Positions 35,197 through 45,588 of a stretch of 54,383 nt of DNA are shown here, in pieces. A program made the translations under genes and the position numbers. Each line of letters opens with the position of its first letter. Position 1 is the first letter of the stretch. Origin of the DNA: a virus; IMG/VR virus record IMGVR_UViG_3300032282_004873, positions 1 to 54,383 of that record. One strand, given 5' to 3'. The notes below the pieces were generated by a model. The model did not search any database, was not told the DNA's origin, and saw nothing but the letters and a program-made list of their open reading frames with translations.

Positions 35197-38100
35197 ATGG
35201 CAAAAATAAAGAGCACAACAGGAACATCAGTATTTGGATTAAGTGTTAGAGGTTCTACTTCTAAATCAGGTGGAATTACCACCCAATCAACGCCGAGCTC
35301 TGGAACACCAGGATTTAGTGGCGGTCCATCTACGTATATCACGACAAAAACGGCAGCATTGTCATCAAACGTTGCAGGTACTACAGGACTAGGAACAACT
35401 CTTTTAAACACCGTCCTACGCTCTACAACGCTGCCTCTTAAATTGCCTGCCATGGCTTTTAAAAGACTTTCAGATTCGGTCTATAAGAACCTAGATTTTG
35501 TCTACAAGGGAGACTTGGTTAACTACGCTAAAACAACGATACAAAATTCTGAGTTTAGACCAGTATCAGATTCCGGTGTTCATGAGTTTCGTCCGGAAAT
35601 ATTATCAGTTTTGGATTTTCAACCTATATGGCAACCGGGTGCGGTTACATTACAACAAGATGTTGTTATAAGAAGAAATTCGGACGTTGGCGATATGATC
35701 AACTTCCAATTCCAAACGAAGCAGCTTAGACAAGAAACATTATTGGGGCTTATTAAAAACATTAAAGATGCGGCATCTAATGGCAAAGATCCATTTGTTG
35801 ATATTAGAAATGAATATTTGTCTCAAATGCGTAACGTACAACAGACCTTGAATTATGTTGATAGCGTTATTGACAATATTAACTTGATTAAAAACTCTCT
35901 TGAAATCAAGAAGATTCCCGCAGAATCATATCAAGTGTTAGAAAACAGCGTAAACACAAAGATATCTCCAATAAGCGACTATTTCGCTTCAAGAATGCAA
36001 TATAGAAAAGAACAATACGATGCATTTTCTGAAACAAAACTAATGCTTCAATTTTTCTTTGATCTTCAGAATATGCTCGAGAATTATTCGGCAGGGTTGC
36101 TATCGTTAATAGATAATGATAGAAAATTTGATTACAGCCCGACCGTTTTGGATAAGACCTATACGTTACAGAATGCATTTACTTTTAGCATTAAAAACTT
36201 CAGTTCTACAACTGGACCAATAAATGCAAACTCAAAAGACTTCTTCAACAAGTTTATAAATTCTTTACCGGCGGAACCTGATCAAAGAATAATATTATTA
36301 ACCTACTTGTTAGCCAAAGAATATTTGATCTCAAACGGCTTGGGTGACTCAACAAATCTTAATCTTTTAAGTAGCGTTGGAGTTAATCCAGACAATGCAT
36401 CAAGTATATTTTCAAGCATTATTGGAGACGTTGGAAATACAATATTTGAACTACCAAAATCTCCAACAAACAACTCATTAGCATCCTTAATGTTTATTGA
36501 TTCTGGGGATCCTAATGCCAAAGTATTAGCTTTTGAAAACAAATATATTGATTCAGATGATCAAAAGACTTTGTACGTACCGGGGTCTTCATATTTTACA
36601 GATTCAATCATTACTTCAAACGGCAAAGCATGGAATACAAAACCATATACAGACTATGCAAACCGTTTCAATTCTGTTGTTTTAAACAATAGAACATTGC
36701 TTGAGAATCTGCTGAAGTTTAATGTATACGATAGAAGCGGAAACACAGAAGGTAGCTCAGGCGGTACAACAAAAACACAGCCATCAAATATAACTCCAGC
36801 TCAACTGAATCAAAAGTTTATAAAAACCATCTATTCCTCATTTGATAAATTGACTTCAGATGAAGAAAGTATATTGGCAACTATAGGTAGCTTATCAACA
36901 AACTACGCAGAGAAAATAGTATTAGAACAACAACAAAGAAGTGTAAGAGATGCTTTGGAGAGCGAGACTGATCCTGTACGATCAGCGGCACTCAACAGAA
37001 TCAATACTCGCATCAATAATAGATTGTCCGATATTAATGTCCCAGAAATAAGTAACGACGTTCAAGTATCTACCGATCAAGCACTATTAATGGCTATATT
37101 CAATTTGGCTTCTTCTGGATATCCAGAACTCAAACTTCATTTGTTTCAATTGTGTATATTGGCAGGGCTAGCTAGAAATAAAGATTTGAATGCTACAAAT
37201 ATATTTACATTGCTAGCCAACACCGAAATAAAGAACTCAAAAGATATATCAGAGTTGTTGACTCTTTCAAATATTCCAACAGCCAATGGAGATTTGTTAT
37301 CTACGATAATATCATCATACACAAGAAACGTTTCTCGTGAGATCACCACTATTCTTAACAATATATTGACAGATAGTGGACGAAGACCTCCGGGCTCAAA
37401 AGAGTTGCAGTTCTACGTTGAAACTGGAGATATATCAAATGTATTGACTAGATGTGCTATAGGGCAAGGACCATCTGGGAATACTAATATGATTTCTTAT
37501 TTCTGCAATCTAGCAGAAACGATATTTGATTCTGCAAAGATTAATGGCATCAATGTACATCTATTAAATGACGGCACAAATAGAACACGATATAATCGTT
37601 TGAGTCTTACCACTCAGTTGCTTTTTATATTTGAGATACTATCTCAATATGCTTTGAAGTATTCATCAGTTCGCTTTGGCAGTATACGTCGTATTGAACT
37701 ACCTGCTGGAATAGTAGAGCCGGTGGCGGGCGCCGAATCTATTGGAGCTGCTACCGGTATTATTTCTATCAATCTTAATGTCAACACAAATAATTTGATC
37801 CAAGAGGCATTTGAAAATATTATTAATCCAATACCGGACTCAGATAAACCAAGCCAAAGAGAACAGAACGAATATTATTCTTCTTTAGAGAACAATCAGC
37901 TAAGAATAATAAATGAGAGCAACGGCGTCAGAGATGCAATTGGCATTTTAAGAATAATCAATGACAATTTGCAAAACGCTTCTTCAAAGATACAGAACTT
38001 CTTTAATCAAACAGATTTGCAGGTATTCTTAGCTAATAGCCCAGTAAGCAACTTGAATCTATTGCAAAACTTTTCTCAGTTGCGTCTTTCAAGTTATCTT

Positions 38101-39378
38101 TTTGAAGATATCAAAGAAAGAACTTCTGTAACGGATAGTCTCGTATCAAATACCGGTGGTCCTGGATCACCAGTTACAAATGTAAACGAAAAAGAGTTGA
38201 TTGTTTCTAATGCCATTATACCTTCAGAATACAATAGCTTAGTTTCATTCTTGACTTCAGCATCAAAATATTTAGAAGCAATACCAAGCATAAACAATCC
38301 GTCTTCTTTAATCAAAAGAAACAACAAGATAATAACCGTAGGAATTCCTGCTGGCTTTTCTCGTCAATTGACAGATCGTGTGAACATATCAGATATATCA
38401 AAACAAGGTTTGCAAGATAAGCAATCTGATGTTGTGGTAGTGAATGTTTACCCAGGAGATTTAAGATTTGGCGAATTGATATTGGCACCACTTAAATACA
38501 CTTTTGACTTGAGTCTTTTTATAACCAAAAAAGATATGTTGGATCTTAATGCTGTTAATGGAGAAAATTATGATGATTTAATTGCTCGCATTAAATTGAC
38601 CGATATGGAAGATCCTTTTAACGTAAAGAAGCTTGGTATAACTGAGATGTTACAAGACCAGAAATACAGTTTCTTAAACAACAACCAAAAGGGGGAAATA
38701 ATACGAAATCATTTGAACAGCTATCTTTTGGGAATATATATTAACTTTCTAACTGGACTAAAAATAAGTGAAGAGATATTCTTAAGTCCTCAAGATTCCG
38801 GAAAATCATTAACTGCAAAAGCTGCGACGGTGGCTAAAAATTATTTGGCACAGATCGGCGAAGTGACGCCGCAAAACTACACCAATACCGAAGCTATTCT
38901 GGCAGATAGCAGCCTATCAGATTCCGTCAAAGACACATACAGACTGTTAACATACGGAAGCCTAGTCTTTAACGCTGATGAAGTTAATAAGCTGGTAACA
39001 ACACCGAAACTATTTGACAGAACATTCAATATTCCAATAGACCTTAATCAGCTCGAGATAGATATGCCAGCGACTCTCAGTACAACTGCTGGTACTGAAG
39101 CTCTTAACAAAACCTATTATCAAAAATATATTCGTAGAGTAACGACGACAAATTCTGAAGGTGCTCTTTATGTAAAATCGTATCTCACCTCGGATGCCCT
39201 TAGTGATTTCATTATCAAGAATATATTTGTTTCTATAGAGACTGCAATTGATACTGAGGCACAAGACATACAAGCAGCAAAACAAGCTGCACCAACTAAT
39301 ACTATTGGGAAGAACGCAAGTTTACCTTCTTCAATATTTACAAAGGCAATATATAACAATCCAAATAAGATTATATAG
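35197..39378 (+). CDS. Very large virion protein of unknown function (1393 aa)
   Basis: The largest ORF of the window. The N-terminus is Gly/Ser/Thr-rich (TGTSVFGLSVRGSTSKSGG). Most of the rest reads as helical, with many Asn/Leu stretches (QQTLNYVDSVIDNINLIKNS; TIFSSIIGDVGNTIFELPK). A segment near 1080-1110 (VVVVNVYPGDLRFGELILAP) is beta-like. No enzyme motif, signal or membrane span was found; a coiled-coil like pattern appears at 205-290. It might be a tape-like, neck or baseplate filler protein. The true tape measure usually lies beside tail tube genes, which are not seen here, so I do not assign it. Confidence 0.7.
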   Translation: MAKIKSTTGTSVFGLSVRGSTSKSGGITTQSTPSSGTPGFSGGPSTYITTKTAALSSNVAGTTGLGTTLLNTVLRSTTLPLKLPAMAFKRLSDSVYKNLDFVYKGDLVNYAKTTIQNSEFRPVSDSGVHEFRPEILSVLDFQPIWQPGAVTLQQDVVIRRNSDVGDMINFQFQTKQLRQETLLGLIKNIKDAASNGKDPFVDIRNEYLSQMRNVQQTLNYVDSVIDNINLIKNSLEIKKIPAESYQVLENSVNTKISPISDYFASRMQYRKEQYDAFSETKLMLQFFFDLQNMLENYSAGLLSLIDNDRKFDYSPTVLDKTYTLQNAFTFSIKNFSSTTGPINANSKDFFNKFINSLPAEPDQRIILLTYLLAKEYLISNGLGDSTNLNLLSSVGVNPDNASSIFSSIIGDVGNTIFELPKSPTNNSLASLMFIDSGDPNAKVLAFENKYIDSDDQKTLYVPGSSYFTDSIITSNGKAWNTKPYTDYANRFNSVVLNNRTLLENLLKFNVYDRSGNTEGSSGGTTKTQPSNITPAQLNQKFIKTIYSSFDKLTSDEESILATIGSLSTNYAEKIVLEQQQRSVRDALESETDPVRSAALNRINTRINNRLSDINVPEISNDVQVSTDQALLMAIFNLASSGYPELKLHLFQLCILAGLARNKDLNATNIFTLLANTEIKNSKDISELLTLSNIPTANGDLLSTIISSYTRNVSREITTILNNILTDSGRRPPGSKELQFYVETGDISNVLTRCAIGQGPSGNTNMISYFCNLAETIFDSAKINGINVHLLNDGTNRTRYNRLSLTTQLLFIFEILSQYALKYSSVRFGSIRRIELPAGIVEPVAGAESIGAATGIISINLNVNTNNLIQEAFENIINPIPDSDKPSQREQNEYYSSLENNQLRIINESNGVRDAIGILRIINDNLQNASSKIQNFFNQTDLQVFLANSPVSNLNLLQNFSQLRLSSYLFEDIKERTSVTDSLVSNTGGPGSPVTNVNEKELIVSNAIIPSEYNSLVSFLTSASKYLEAIPSINNPSSLIKRNNKIITVGIPAGFSRQLTDRVNISDISKQGLQDKQSDVVVVNVYPGDLRFGELILAPLKYTFDLSLFITKKDMLDLNAVNGENYDDLIARIKLTDMEDPFNVKKLGITEMLQDQKYSFLNNNQKGEIIRNHLNSYLLGIYINFLTGLKISEEIFLSPQDSGKSLTAKAATVAKNYLAQIGEVTPQNYTNTEAILADSSLSDSVKDTYRLLTYGSLVFNADEVNKLVTTPKLFDRTFNIPIDLNQLEIDMPATLSTTAGTEALNKTYYQKYIRRVTTTNSEGALYVKSYLTSDALSDFIIKNIFVSIETAIDTEAQDIQAAKQAAPTNTIGKNASLPSSIFTKAIYNNPNKII

Positions 39379-39398
39379 ATAAGAGCAAGAGATATCCG

Positions 39399-41294
39399 AT
39401 GACAATCTCATTACCATCAAAAAAGGCGATATTATTAGACGCACCAGGAGAATTAGACAGACTCAGTTTAGAGTTTGTTTATAATTTCTTTGTGCCGGAC
39501 GAATGCGTTAACGAACAACCGCAAAATACGTTACCAAATCTTATAAGACAGCAGTTGACTAGCACTACACAGAATGTGACTCTGCAAAACATATTGAAAC
39601 AAAGAAAATATGAACGCTACGTTCCTAGATACATTAATATCGGTTGGACTCCAGTAACCATAGGAATTCGTCCAGATCTTGTAGAAACAGTTTCAATAGC
39701 TGACAATATAGCCAAAGTACAAGATGAAGAAAGTCTCGCTGGTAACACTTTTAGCTCCGTTGCTTTTAGAGACAATGGTGTAGATGGAAAGGTTAATTTT
39801 GCCATCAAAAGATCCATGGAGGAAATGTTAAAATCGCAAGGAATCAAAAATCCAAGCGAACTTAACACTTCTCCGTTGGAAATGGTAAAGTTATTAAACA
39901 CAATTAGTACACAAGATGTACAAGGGAATTTCTTAGCTGAAAGCTTTGTAAATCTTAAAACTGCTGGTATTGATTTTATTGACAAGCCTAAACTTGATGC
40001 AACGATTCAATCTATAGCTGATGAACTTCGCAACGTCAAACTAAAGACGAATTTGAATAATAAATTCATAGGAACGATCCTTAAGTCAGCAACTCAAGAA
40101 GTAGACAATATATTTGGTGACGAAACGTTATCTATATTGCCGGGCGCTCAAGATACACAAGAAAAAACAATCGCTCAAAATCCATCTTATATTGTAAATG
40201 CCAAAGATTACCAAATAGACCTTAACAACTATATAGCATTTGAGCCAAAAACAAAAGAAACAGACGTAATATATCAGATTATTGGCTATATCATTAATAA
40301 AGTTGAATATCCTTATAATGGTCAACCAATAACTAAAGGCGCAATTGTAATAGAAAATCCTACAATAGCAAACTTTACTGATTTAAACATCAAATATGGA
40401 ACAAAATATGGGTATAGCATACGCTCTGTATTCCTACTAAAAATCCCTGGTATAGAAGAAACTACAGGTCAATCTGGTTTGATATCTTTTTTAATATCGT
40501 CACAGGCTAGCCCAGAGTTTATCATAGATTGCAGAGAAGTAAGACCCCCAAATCCTCCTACAGATTTTAATATTGGCTGGGACTACGAGAGAAATATGCC
40601 CAGAATAACTTGGGGATTTCCTGTTGACAGTCAAAGGGACGTAAAATATTTTCAGTTATTCCGCAGAGCAAATATCAACCAACCGTATCAATTGATTAAG
40701 ATGTATGCTTTTAATGACAGCATAACGCCATTGGCAGTTGAACAATTACCGGAATACAACATCAATCCGGAAGTGGTTGAAAATCTAAGAACTGAAGATG
40801 GGTCTGCGTCTGCAAAGAACTATTATTTAGATCCAGAATTTCAAAAAGAAACAACGGCAATATATACGGTTTGTGCTATAGATGCTCATGGTTTAAGTTC
40901 GAACTACTCAACACAGATTGAGATTTCATTTGACAAGTTTAAGAATAAAATTGTCAAAAAGTTGATTTCGGTTGCAGGATCTCCAAAAGCTTACCCTAAC
41001 TTCTTTTTAAATCAAGATACGTTTGTTGATTCAATCAGAACAAATAATGCATCAAAACTATCTATTTATTTCAATCCGGAATATTTAAAGGTGTTTGATC
41101 GTGCAGGAAATGATTTGAAATTAATCAAGACAGATATTAGTGCGACATATAAACTACAGATGATTAACGTAGATTTGCAAAAAGATTATATAATAGACAT
41201 AGCTGTTAAAGAAACGTCTGATCCTATACCTACAAACGTTAATCAAATAAAGCCGCCAGATATAAACACAATTCAGGTAACTAAGTTAAGATGA
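39399..41294 (+). CDS. Virion protein with FN3-like domain
   Basis: A 631-residue protein. Residues 30-80 contain VYNFFVPDECVNEQPQNTLP; 384-510 hold a FN3-like domain starting PPNPPTDFNIGWDYERNMPR, ITWGFPVDSQRDVKYFQLF, then RRANINQPYQLIKMY and YTVCAIDAHGLSSNYS. This is related to the units in the protein at 32712. The end is a charged linker (ETSDPIPTNVNQIKPP). Twenty bases separate it from the preceding gene; only a weak AGAG site is visible. Probably an exposed fibre or baseplate component. Confidence 0.7.
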   Translation: MTISLPSKKAILLDAPGELDRLSLEFVYNFFVPDECVNEQPQNTLPNLIRQQLTSTTQNVTLQNILKQRKYERYVPRYINIGWTPVTIGIRPDLVETVSIADNIAKVQDEESLAGNTFSSVAFRDNGVDGKVNFAIKRSMEEMLKSQGIKNPSELNTSPLEMVKLLNTISTQDVQGNFLAESFVNLKTAGIDFIDKPKLDATIQSIADELRNVKLKTNLNNKFIGTILKSATQEVDNIFGDETLSILPGAQDTQEKTIAQNPSYIVNAKDYQIDLNNYIAFEPKTKETDVIYQIIGYIINKVEYPYNGQPITKGAIVIENPTIANFTDLNIKYGTKYGYSIRSVFLLKIPGIEETTGQSGLISFLISSQASPEFIIDCREVRPPNPPTDFNIGWDYERNMPRITWGFPVDSQRDVKYFQLFRRANINQPYQLIKMYAFNDSITPLAVEQLPEYNINPEVVENLRTEDGSASAKNYYLDPEFQKETTAIYTVCAIDAHGLSSNYSTQIEISFDKFKNKIVKKLISVAGSPKAYPNFFLNQDTFVDSIRTNNASKLSIYFNPEYLKVFDRAGNDLKLIKTDISATYKLQMINVDLQKDYIIDIAVKETSDPIPTNVNQIKPPDINTIQVTKLR

Positions 41295-41311
41295 TTAGAT
41301 GGAGTTAATAT

Positions 41312-42010
41312 ATGGGATTTTTACAGGGCGATACAAATAATATAATCTTAGATGCTGTTCTTACCGACACAGGACGTAGATTCTTGGCTAAGAACGATGG
41401 CAGCTTCTCAACTATCAAGTTTGCTCTTGGTGATGATGAAGTAGATTATGGTATCATTACAAAGTTTGGAAGAACTGTCGGTAAAGAAAAGATTGAGAAA
41501 AACACTCCAATCTTTGAAGCCTTGACAAATGGTTCTTTAGCACAGAAATATCGTTGTATTTCTGTTTCAAATCCAAATCTAGTTAGATTGCCTAACATTC
41601 AACTAGAAACTGGATTGACAACTGTAGCTTTAGGAACAACAAGCACAAAAACAAAGGTATTGAATCTACAACAAAATATCGTTAACGAGAATCAGATTGA
41701 CGATGAATTAGTTGATCAATCCTTTATAGTTGAAATGAATAATTTGTTCTTATATGTTGTTGGATTTTCCCCAGATAATATTGACAGCCAAAGAAAAGCC
41801 ACATACATTTTAACAAGACAACAAGCTACAACAAGCCTTGGCGGAGCAAGATTATCATTCCAAATTGGCACCCAAGCAATAACAGATACTCAGTTTCAAA
41901 TTTATGGGGCTGCTAATAATAAACAACAGATTAACACGTATGTAAAAGTATCCGGTGTCCAATCCGGTGCAGTTTTAGAATTTTTAGTTCAAATTACTCA
42001 AGGAACTTGA
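41312..42010 (+). CDS. Virion structural protein with LD-LLT-GR module (second copy)
   Basis: A 232-residue protein. NNIILDAVLTDTGRRFLAKN (9-28) and IKFALGDDEVDYGII form a conserved N-terminal module, paralogous with the N-terminus of the protein at 31733. The remaining part (VRLPNIQLETGLTTVALGTT; ILTRQQATTSLGGARLSFQI) is beta-rich. GGAG at 41300-41303 is the ribosome binding site. The short, less AT-biased reading frame and its place before 42035 suggest a well expressed structural part. The precise virion location is unknown. Confidence 0.72.
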   Translation: MGFLQGDTNNIILDAVLTDTGRRFLAKNDGSFSTIKFALGDDEVDYGIITKFGRTVGKEKIEKNTPIFEALTNGSLAQKYRCISVSNPNLVRLPNIQLETGLTTVALGTTSTKTKVLNLQQNIVNENQIDDELVDQSFIVEMNNLFLYVVGFSPDNIDSQRKATYILTRQQATTSLGGARLSFQIGTQAITDTQFQIYGAANNKQQINTYVKVSGVQSGAVLEFLVQITQGT

Positions 42011-42034
42011 TCATAGAGAGGCATTAGATCAGAT

Positions 42035-43219
42035 ATGGCTACCTTTAAAGAATTCGCAGCAGAAGACATTAGAACAACCACTTCGTTTTTAAATCAATTG
42101 GTTGATATTCTAGGTGCAGATATTTCCGGTTCATCTACCAGAAAACAATATCAAGTTTTCGTTACTGGAGGTCTTGGACCAGGAGTAACTTCTTCATTGT
42201 TTCAAACCGTATTTGATCAAGATTTTACATTACAAACTGCCAATCCTATTTTTGATATTACGTATGGCTTTTCAACTGGTTCCGATTATGTAAACAATTA
42301 TACGATTGATGCGAATGGGAAATATATCTTTGGTTCTAATACTCTCATGATGAGAGAGAAGCTTGACATCTATCGGCTATTTGCTCGTGAACTTCTTGGT
42401 AACGAAGAATCAGAATTCATTGCTCAGGCGAGCGGTTCAAATACTGCAAACACAATTAAAGAAGCGGCATTCATATGTTTTAAGCGTTTGTTTGCACGTG
42501 ATAAAGTTAAAAGAGAAACAACAGCAATCAGATTCTTTATGTCAGCTTCTGGAAATGGCGTTGCCGTTCCGACTCCTACTGACGTTAAAAACAATATTGT
42601 CATTCCAGGTGTTAGCGCATCTATTCTCACAGACATTGGTTCAAGTGTTAATCGTCTATTCCTTCAAGGTGGAGAGGTTTCTACCATAGTAGATTCTGCA
42701 AATACAACAAATGCACTAGGTCTTCTTTTCCTTGACCGTGGTATCATGGTTCTAGATATGTCACGAAGCTTTGATCAAAAGACTTATATCTCTGGCGCAA
42801 TCAGCTCCGTACAGTATACAACTGGCATTAATCCAAATATGTCTGCTTCCATACTAAACTTTGCAGCAAGCGCCTCAATAGATGATTTCCTTGATCATCT
42901 ATGCTCAACAAGATTTACATCGTCAAATGAGACTTCTATTACATTCCAGAATATAACAAATATTAACAGTAGCATTTTCTTCTGCCGAGCTGCTGCTGAT
43001 GAATTCAACTATTCTTCTAACCCAACATTTACAGATGAAAATAACAGAATAGTTGTTATTGATGCTGGTCAAGAAGTTGAACAGAAATCTTTCGTATTTG
43101 CAACATCAATCGGAATGTATGATGCATCTGATAATCTTCTTGCAGTTGCAAAACTTTCACGTCCAGTTCTTAAAGATGACGAACGTGATATCACATTTAA
43201 AGTCCGACTTGATTTCTGA
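42035..43219 (+). CDS. Virion structural protein with shared C-terminal module
   Basis: A 394-residue protein. It begins MATFKEFAAEDIRTTTSFLN, has LMMREKLDIYRLFARELLG and a low-complexity Ser/Thr/Asn middle, and ends in FATSIGMYDASDNLL, then AVAKLSRPVLKDDERDITFK, VRLDF. The last 40 residues align without gaps to the end of the next protein (43228), 9 identical positions including the P-x-LK and FK-x3-D signature. GAGAGG lies about 16 bases upstream, distant for a Shine-Dalgarno. Codon use resembles Gmd and other less AT-rich genes, as for abundant proteins. Role unknown. Confidence 0.72.
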   Translation: MATFKEFAAEDIRTTTSFLNQLVDILGADISGSSTRKQYQVFVTGGLGPGVTSSLFQTVFDQDFTLQTANPIFDITYGFSTGSDYVNNYTIDANGKYIFGSNTLMMREKLDIYRLFARELLGNEESEFIAQASGSNTANTIKEAAFICFKRLFARDKVKRETTAIRFFMSASGNGVAVPTPTDVKNNIVIPGVSASILTDIGSSVNRLFLQGGEVSTIVDSANTTNALGLLFLDRGIMVLDMSRSFDQKTYISGAISSVQYTTGINPNMSASILNFAASASIDDFLDHLCSTRFTSSNETSITFQNITNINSSIFFCRAAADEFNYSSNPTFTDENNRIVVIDAGQEVEQKSFVFATSIGMYDASDNLLAVAKLSRPVLKDDERDITFKVRLDF

Positions 43220-43227
43220 TATATGAT

Positions 43228-45555
43228 ATGTCAATACAAAAAGTTACAGCAGATGATTTTGAAACGTTTACCCTAGTAACAAACCCAAGAAGAACATACG
43301 TATCTTCTTCTGTTAACGGGGTGACTGGTTCTGTCAATTTATTTGCCAGACGTTCTGAGATTCAAAAAGAAATATATCCGCTATCGCTTTTTAGTGCCAG
43401 CTTATATAACGATCAAAATTTAGACGAATTGCGTAAAGATATACTGTCTTTAACCAGTTCGAATATAACCAGCAGTATTGAAACATATCTTAATGCAGTT
43501 AATGCACAACAAACATCTGCACGTCTAAATCAAAAGTTAGAAATAATAAGATTTGATCCGCCATTTCGTTTCAACTCAAATACAGGCAGAAAGCTAACTG
43601 TTATCAATACTTTGATGCCTTATTACAGGACAAAGTATCCGACAGCAAATTTCTCTTACACCAATTATCATTGCTTAAACTTTTACTCGGCAAGTAATGT
43701 TCCGACAGGTTCTGTATATCTATATCCAAATCCTTTTAGAGAAGACGACAACTCAATAACTCAATATGGGTTCTCTGGTTCCTTCTCTTTTGATTTTTGG
43801 ATTAAGCCAAAGTATTCAAGTGTAAATGGAAAATATCAGCCTGGTACAATAATGCACTTAACAAACTCATATGCTTTGAGTTTGGTGTCAGGTTCTGCAA
43901 GGGATATTAATGGTAATACTTCAGGGTTCCGAATATTGTTGCAACTATCAAGTTCGGCAGATATAGCTCCCGATGCTATTACTCCTGGTACTTACGCAAT
44001 ATTTTCAAATGACAATTCTATTCCTATTAATGAATGGAGCCATGTTACTGTAAGATGGGGCGGACCAAGTTACAACTATGGAACCGGTTCTTTTATTATT
44101 AACGGAGTACAGCAAGGTCTATTCGTCATAACTGCTAGTATGGCAGTTGGTGTAACTGGTTCTGGTATAAAGCCGGATCCTTATGTAATGGCTGTAGGAA
44201 ACTATTATCAAGGTTCAAATTACGGAACAGATTCATTGTCATGGTTCTTTTCACATCCGGTTGCCTACAGAGAAGGTTTGTACGAATTAGAAACAGACCC
44301 ATCCCAGGAACAGCCAATTAGATACAGCTTCAATTATCCATTGAAAGCTGAAGTTCATGAGCTTAAGCTATATGACAAATATCTAAATAATTCAGAAATA
44401 GAATCTTTGTCCACCAAAGGACCAGAGTTGGAAACAAATCTTAGATTCTATCTACCTCCATTCTTCACAGAAGAAAGTCCATATCGTCGTTTTGACGGAA
44501 TGCAAGGGGGAATTCCTGTAACTCCATTTTTCGGAAAAGATGGAACAACATATCAACCATTCGCAACTGATATGGCATTTGGTTGTGGTGGGCATTTTAT
44601 TAATCTAGAAAATTACGTAAGAGATTTTGCTACAGGACGTTATCCAAGATTACTGAATTTGACTTCTAGTTTTTATAATCAGACTACACCGGTCGCATTG
44701 TCAGCAAATGCATATCTGTACTCAACCGGTTCTAATATTAAAAGACAATATTCAATACTTCCTAATGATAATGGCAAGTTTTATCCAAATTTCAATCTTT
44801 TAAGACCATTAAGCGGCTCTACATTTGTTGATGATTTAGGGATATATACGCCAGGACTTATATCATTGAGGAACATGATTACTGGAACGTTTCCTGCTGA
44901 TGTTCTTGTGGAACAGAATAGCATAGGCGCAGCTCTTGCTGGTGGAAATAATCCGGAAGATTTTGGTAGCGTACCGGGGACTAGTCTTACAATTTATAAT
45001 AGAACCAAAGATGGTACCAGCAATCAAATCGTATTTTTTGATATAAGCAATATGTTCTATGGAAATAGAATTAATCCTGGCACATTTGTAATGACAGATT
45101 CAGATTTAAGTGGCTCGAGCGGGTCCGTTGGATTAGTTATTAAGGATGATTTGTATGGAAATCTCTATCGTGCTGATGTAACTGGCTCCTGTGCTACATG
45201 GGCATCAATCGGCAATATATTTTATGATGAAGGAATCATTCTACTTAAAATGCCTCAACTATATTTCTTTGGTTCAAAGCAATATTATATAGAATTTCAA
45301 GGCATTCAGAATATTCACGTATTAACGGTTAATGCATATGCTCGTCCGTTACAACTTATAAGTTCTTCATATGCCGCATATCAAACTGGCTCAATTGATG
45401 ATGTTTCAAATAATACCGATGATAGCTACGTATTCATTTCTAACGTTCTCCTTCATGACGATAATCTAAACGTCATTGGAAGAACATCTGTAGCTCAACC
45501 GATCCTTAAGAGAAGCGGCGATAAGTTCCTCTTTAAGATCAAAATGGACTATTGA
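43228..45555 (+). CDS. Virion protein with LamG-like lectin domain
   Basis: A 775-residue protein. Residues about 178-395 form a LamG/concanavalin-like domain: FSGSFSFDFWIKPKYSS, INEWSHVTVRWGG, GSFIINGVQQGL and AEVHELKLYDKYLNNSEIES. Later parts are beta-rich (TGSVGLVIKDDLYG-like stretches). The C-terminus (ISNVLLHDDNLNVIGRTS, AQPILKRSGDKFLFKIKMDY) matches the last 40 residues of the preceding protein. LamG-like folds in phage tails bind surface glycans. No Shine-Dalgarno is visible. It closes the structural operon; receptor-binding or fibre function is inferred. Confidence 0.75.
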   Translation: MSIQKVTADDFETFTLVTNPRRTYVSSSVNGVTGSVNLFARRSEIQKEIYPLSLFSASLYNDQNLDELRKDILSLTSSNITSSIETYLNAVNAQQTSARLNQKLEIIRFDPPFRFNSNTGRKLTVINTLMPYYRTKYPTANFSYTNYHCLNFYSASNVPTGSVYLYPNPFREDDNSITQYGFSGSFSFDFWIKPKYSSVNGKYQPGTIMHLTNSYALSLVSGSARDINGNTSGFRILLQLSSSADIAPDAITPGTYAIFSNDNSIPINEWSHVTVRWGGPSYNYGTGSFIINGVQQGLFVITASMAVGVTGSGIKPDPYVMAVGNYYQGSNYGTDSLSWFFSHPVAYREGLYELETDPSQEQPIRYSFNYPLKAEVHELKLYDKYLNNSEIESLSTKGPELETNLRFYLPPFFTEESPYRRFDGMQGGIPVTPFFGKDGTTYQPFATDMAFGCGGHFINLENYVRDFATGRYPRLLNLTSSFYNQTTPVALSANAYLYSTGSNIKRQYSILPNDNGKFYPNFNLLRPLSGSTFVDDLGIYTPGLISLRNMITGTFPADVLVEQNSIGAALAGGNNPEDFGSVPGTSLTIYNRTKDGTSNQIVFFDISNMFYGNRINPGTFVMTDSDLSGSSGSVGLVIKDDLYGNLYRADVTGSCATWASIGNIFYDEGIILLKMPQLYFFGSKQYYIEFQGIQNIHVLTVNAYARPLQLISSSYAAYQTGSIDDVSNNTDDSYVFISNVLLHDDNLNVIGRTSVAQPILKRSGDKFLFKIKMDY

Positions 45556-45588
45556 GTTAGTGTAATATATAATACCCATATAACCTCT

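Noticed and set aside
35197-39378. Tape measure protein
   Set aside because: The length suits, but no tail tube, sheath or chaperone genes adjoin it, there is no hydrophobic segment, and the context is baseplate/fibre.
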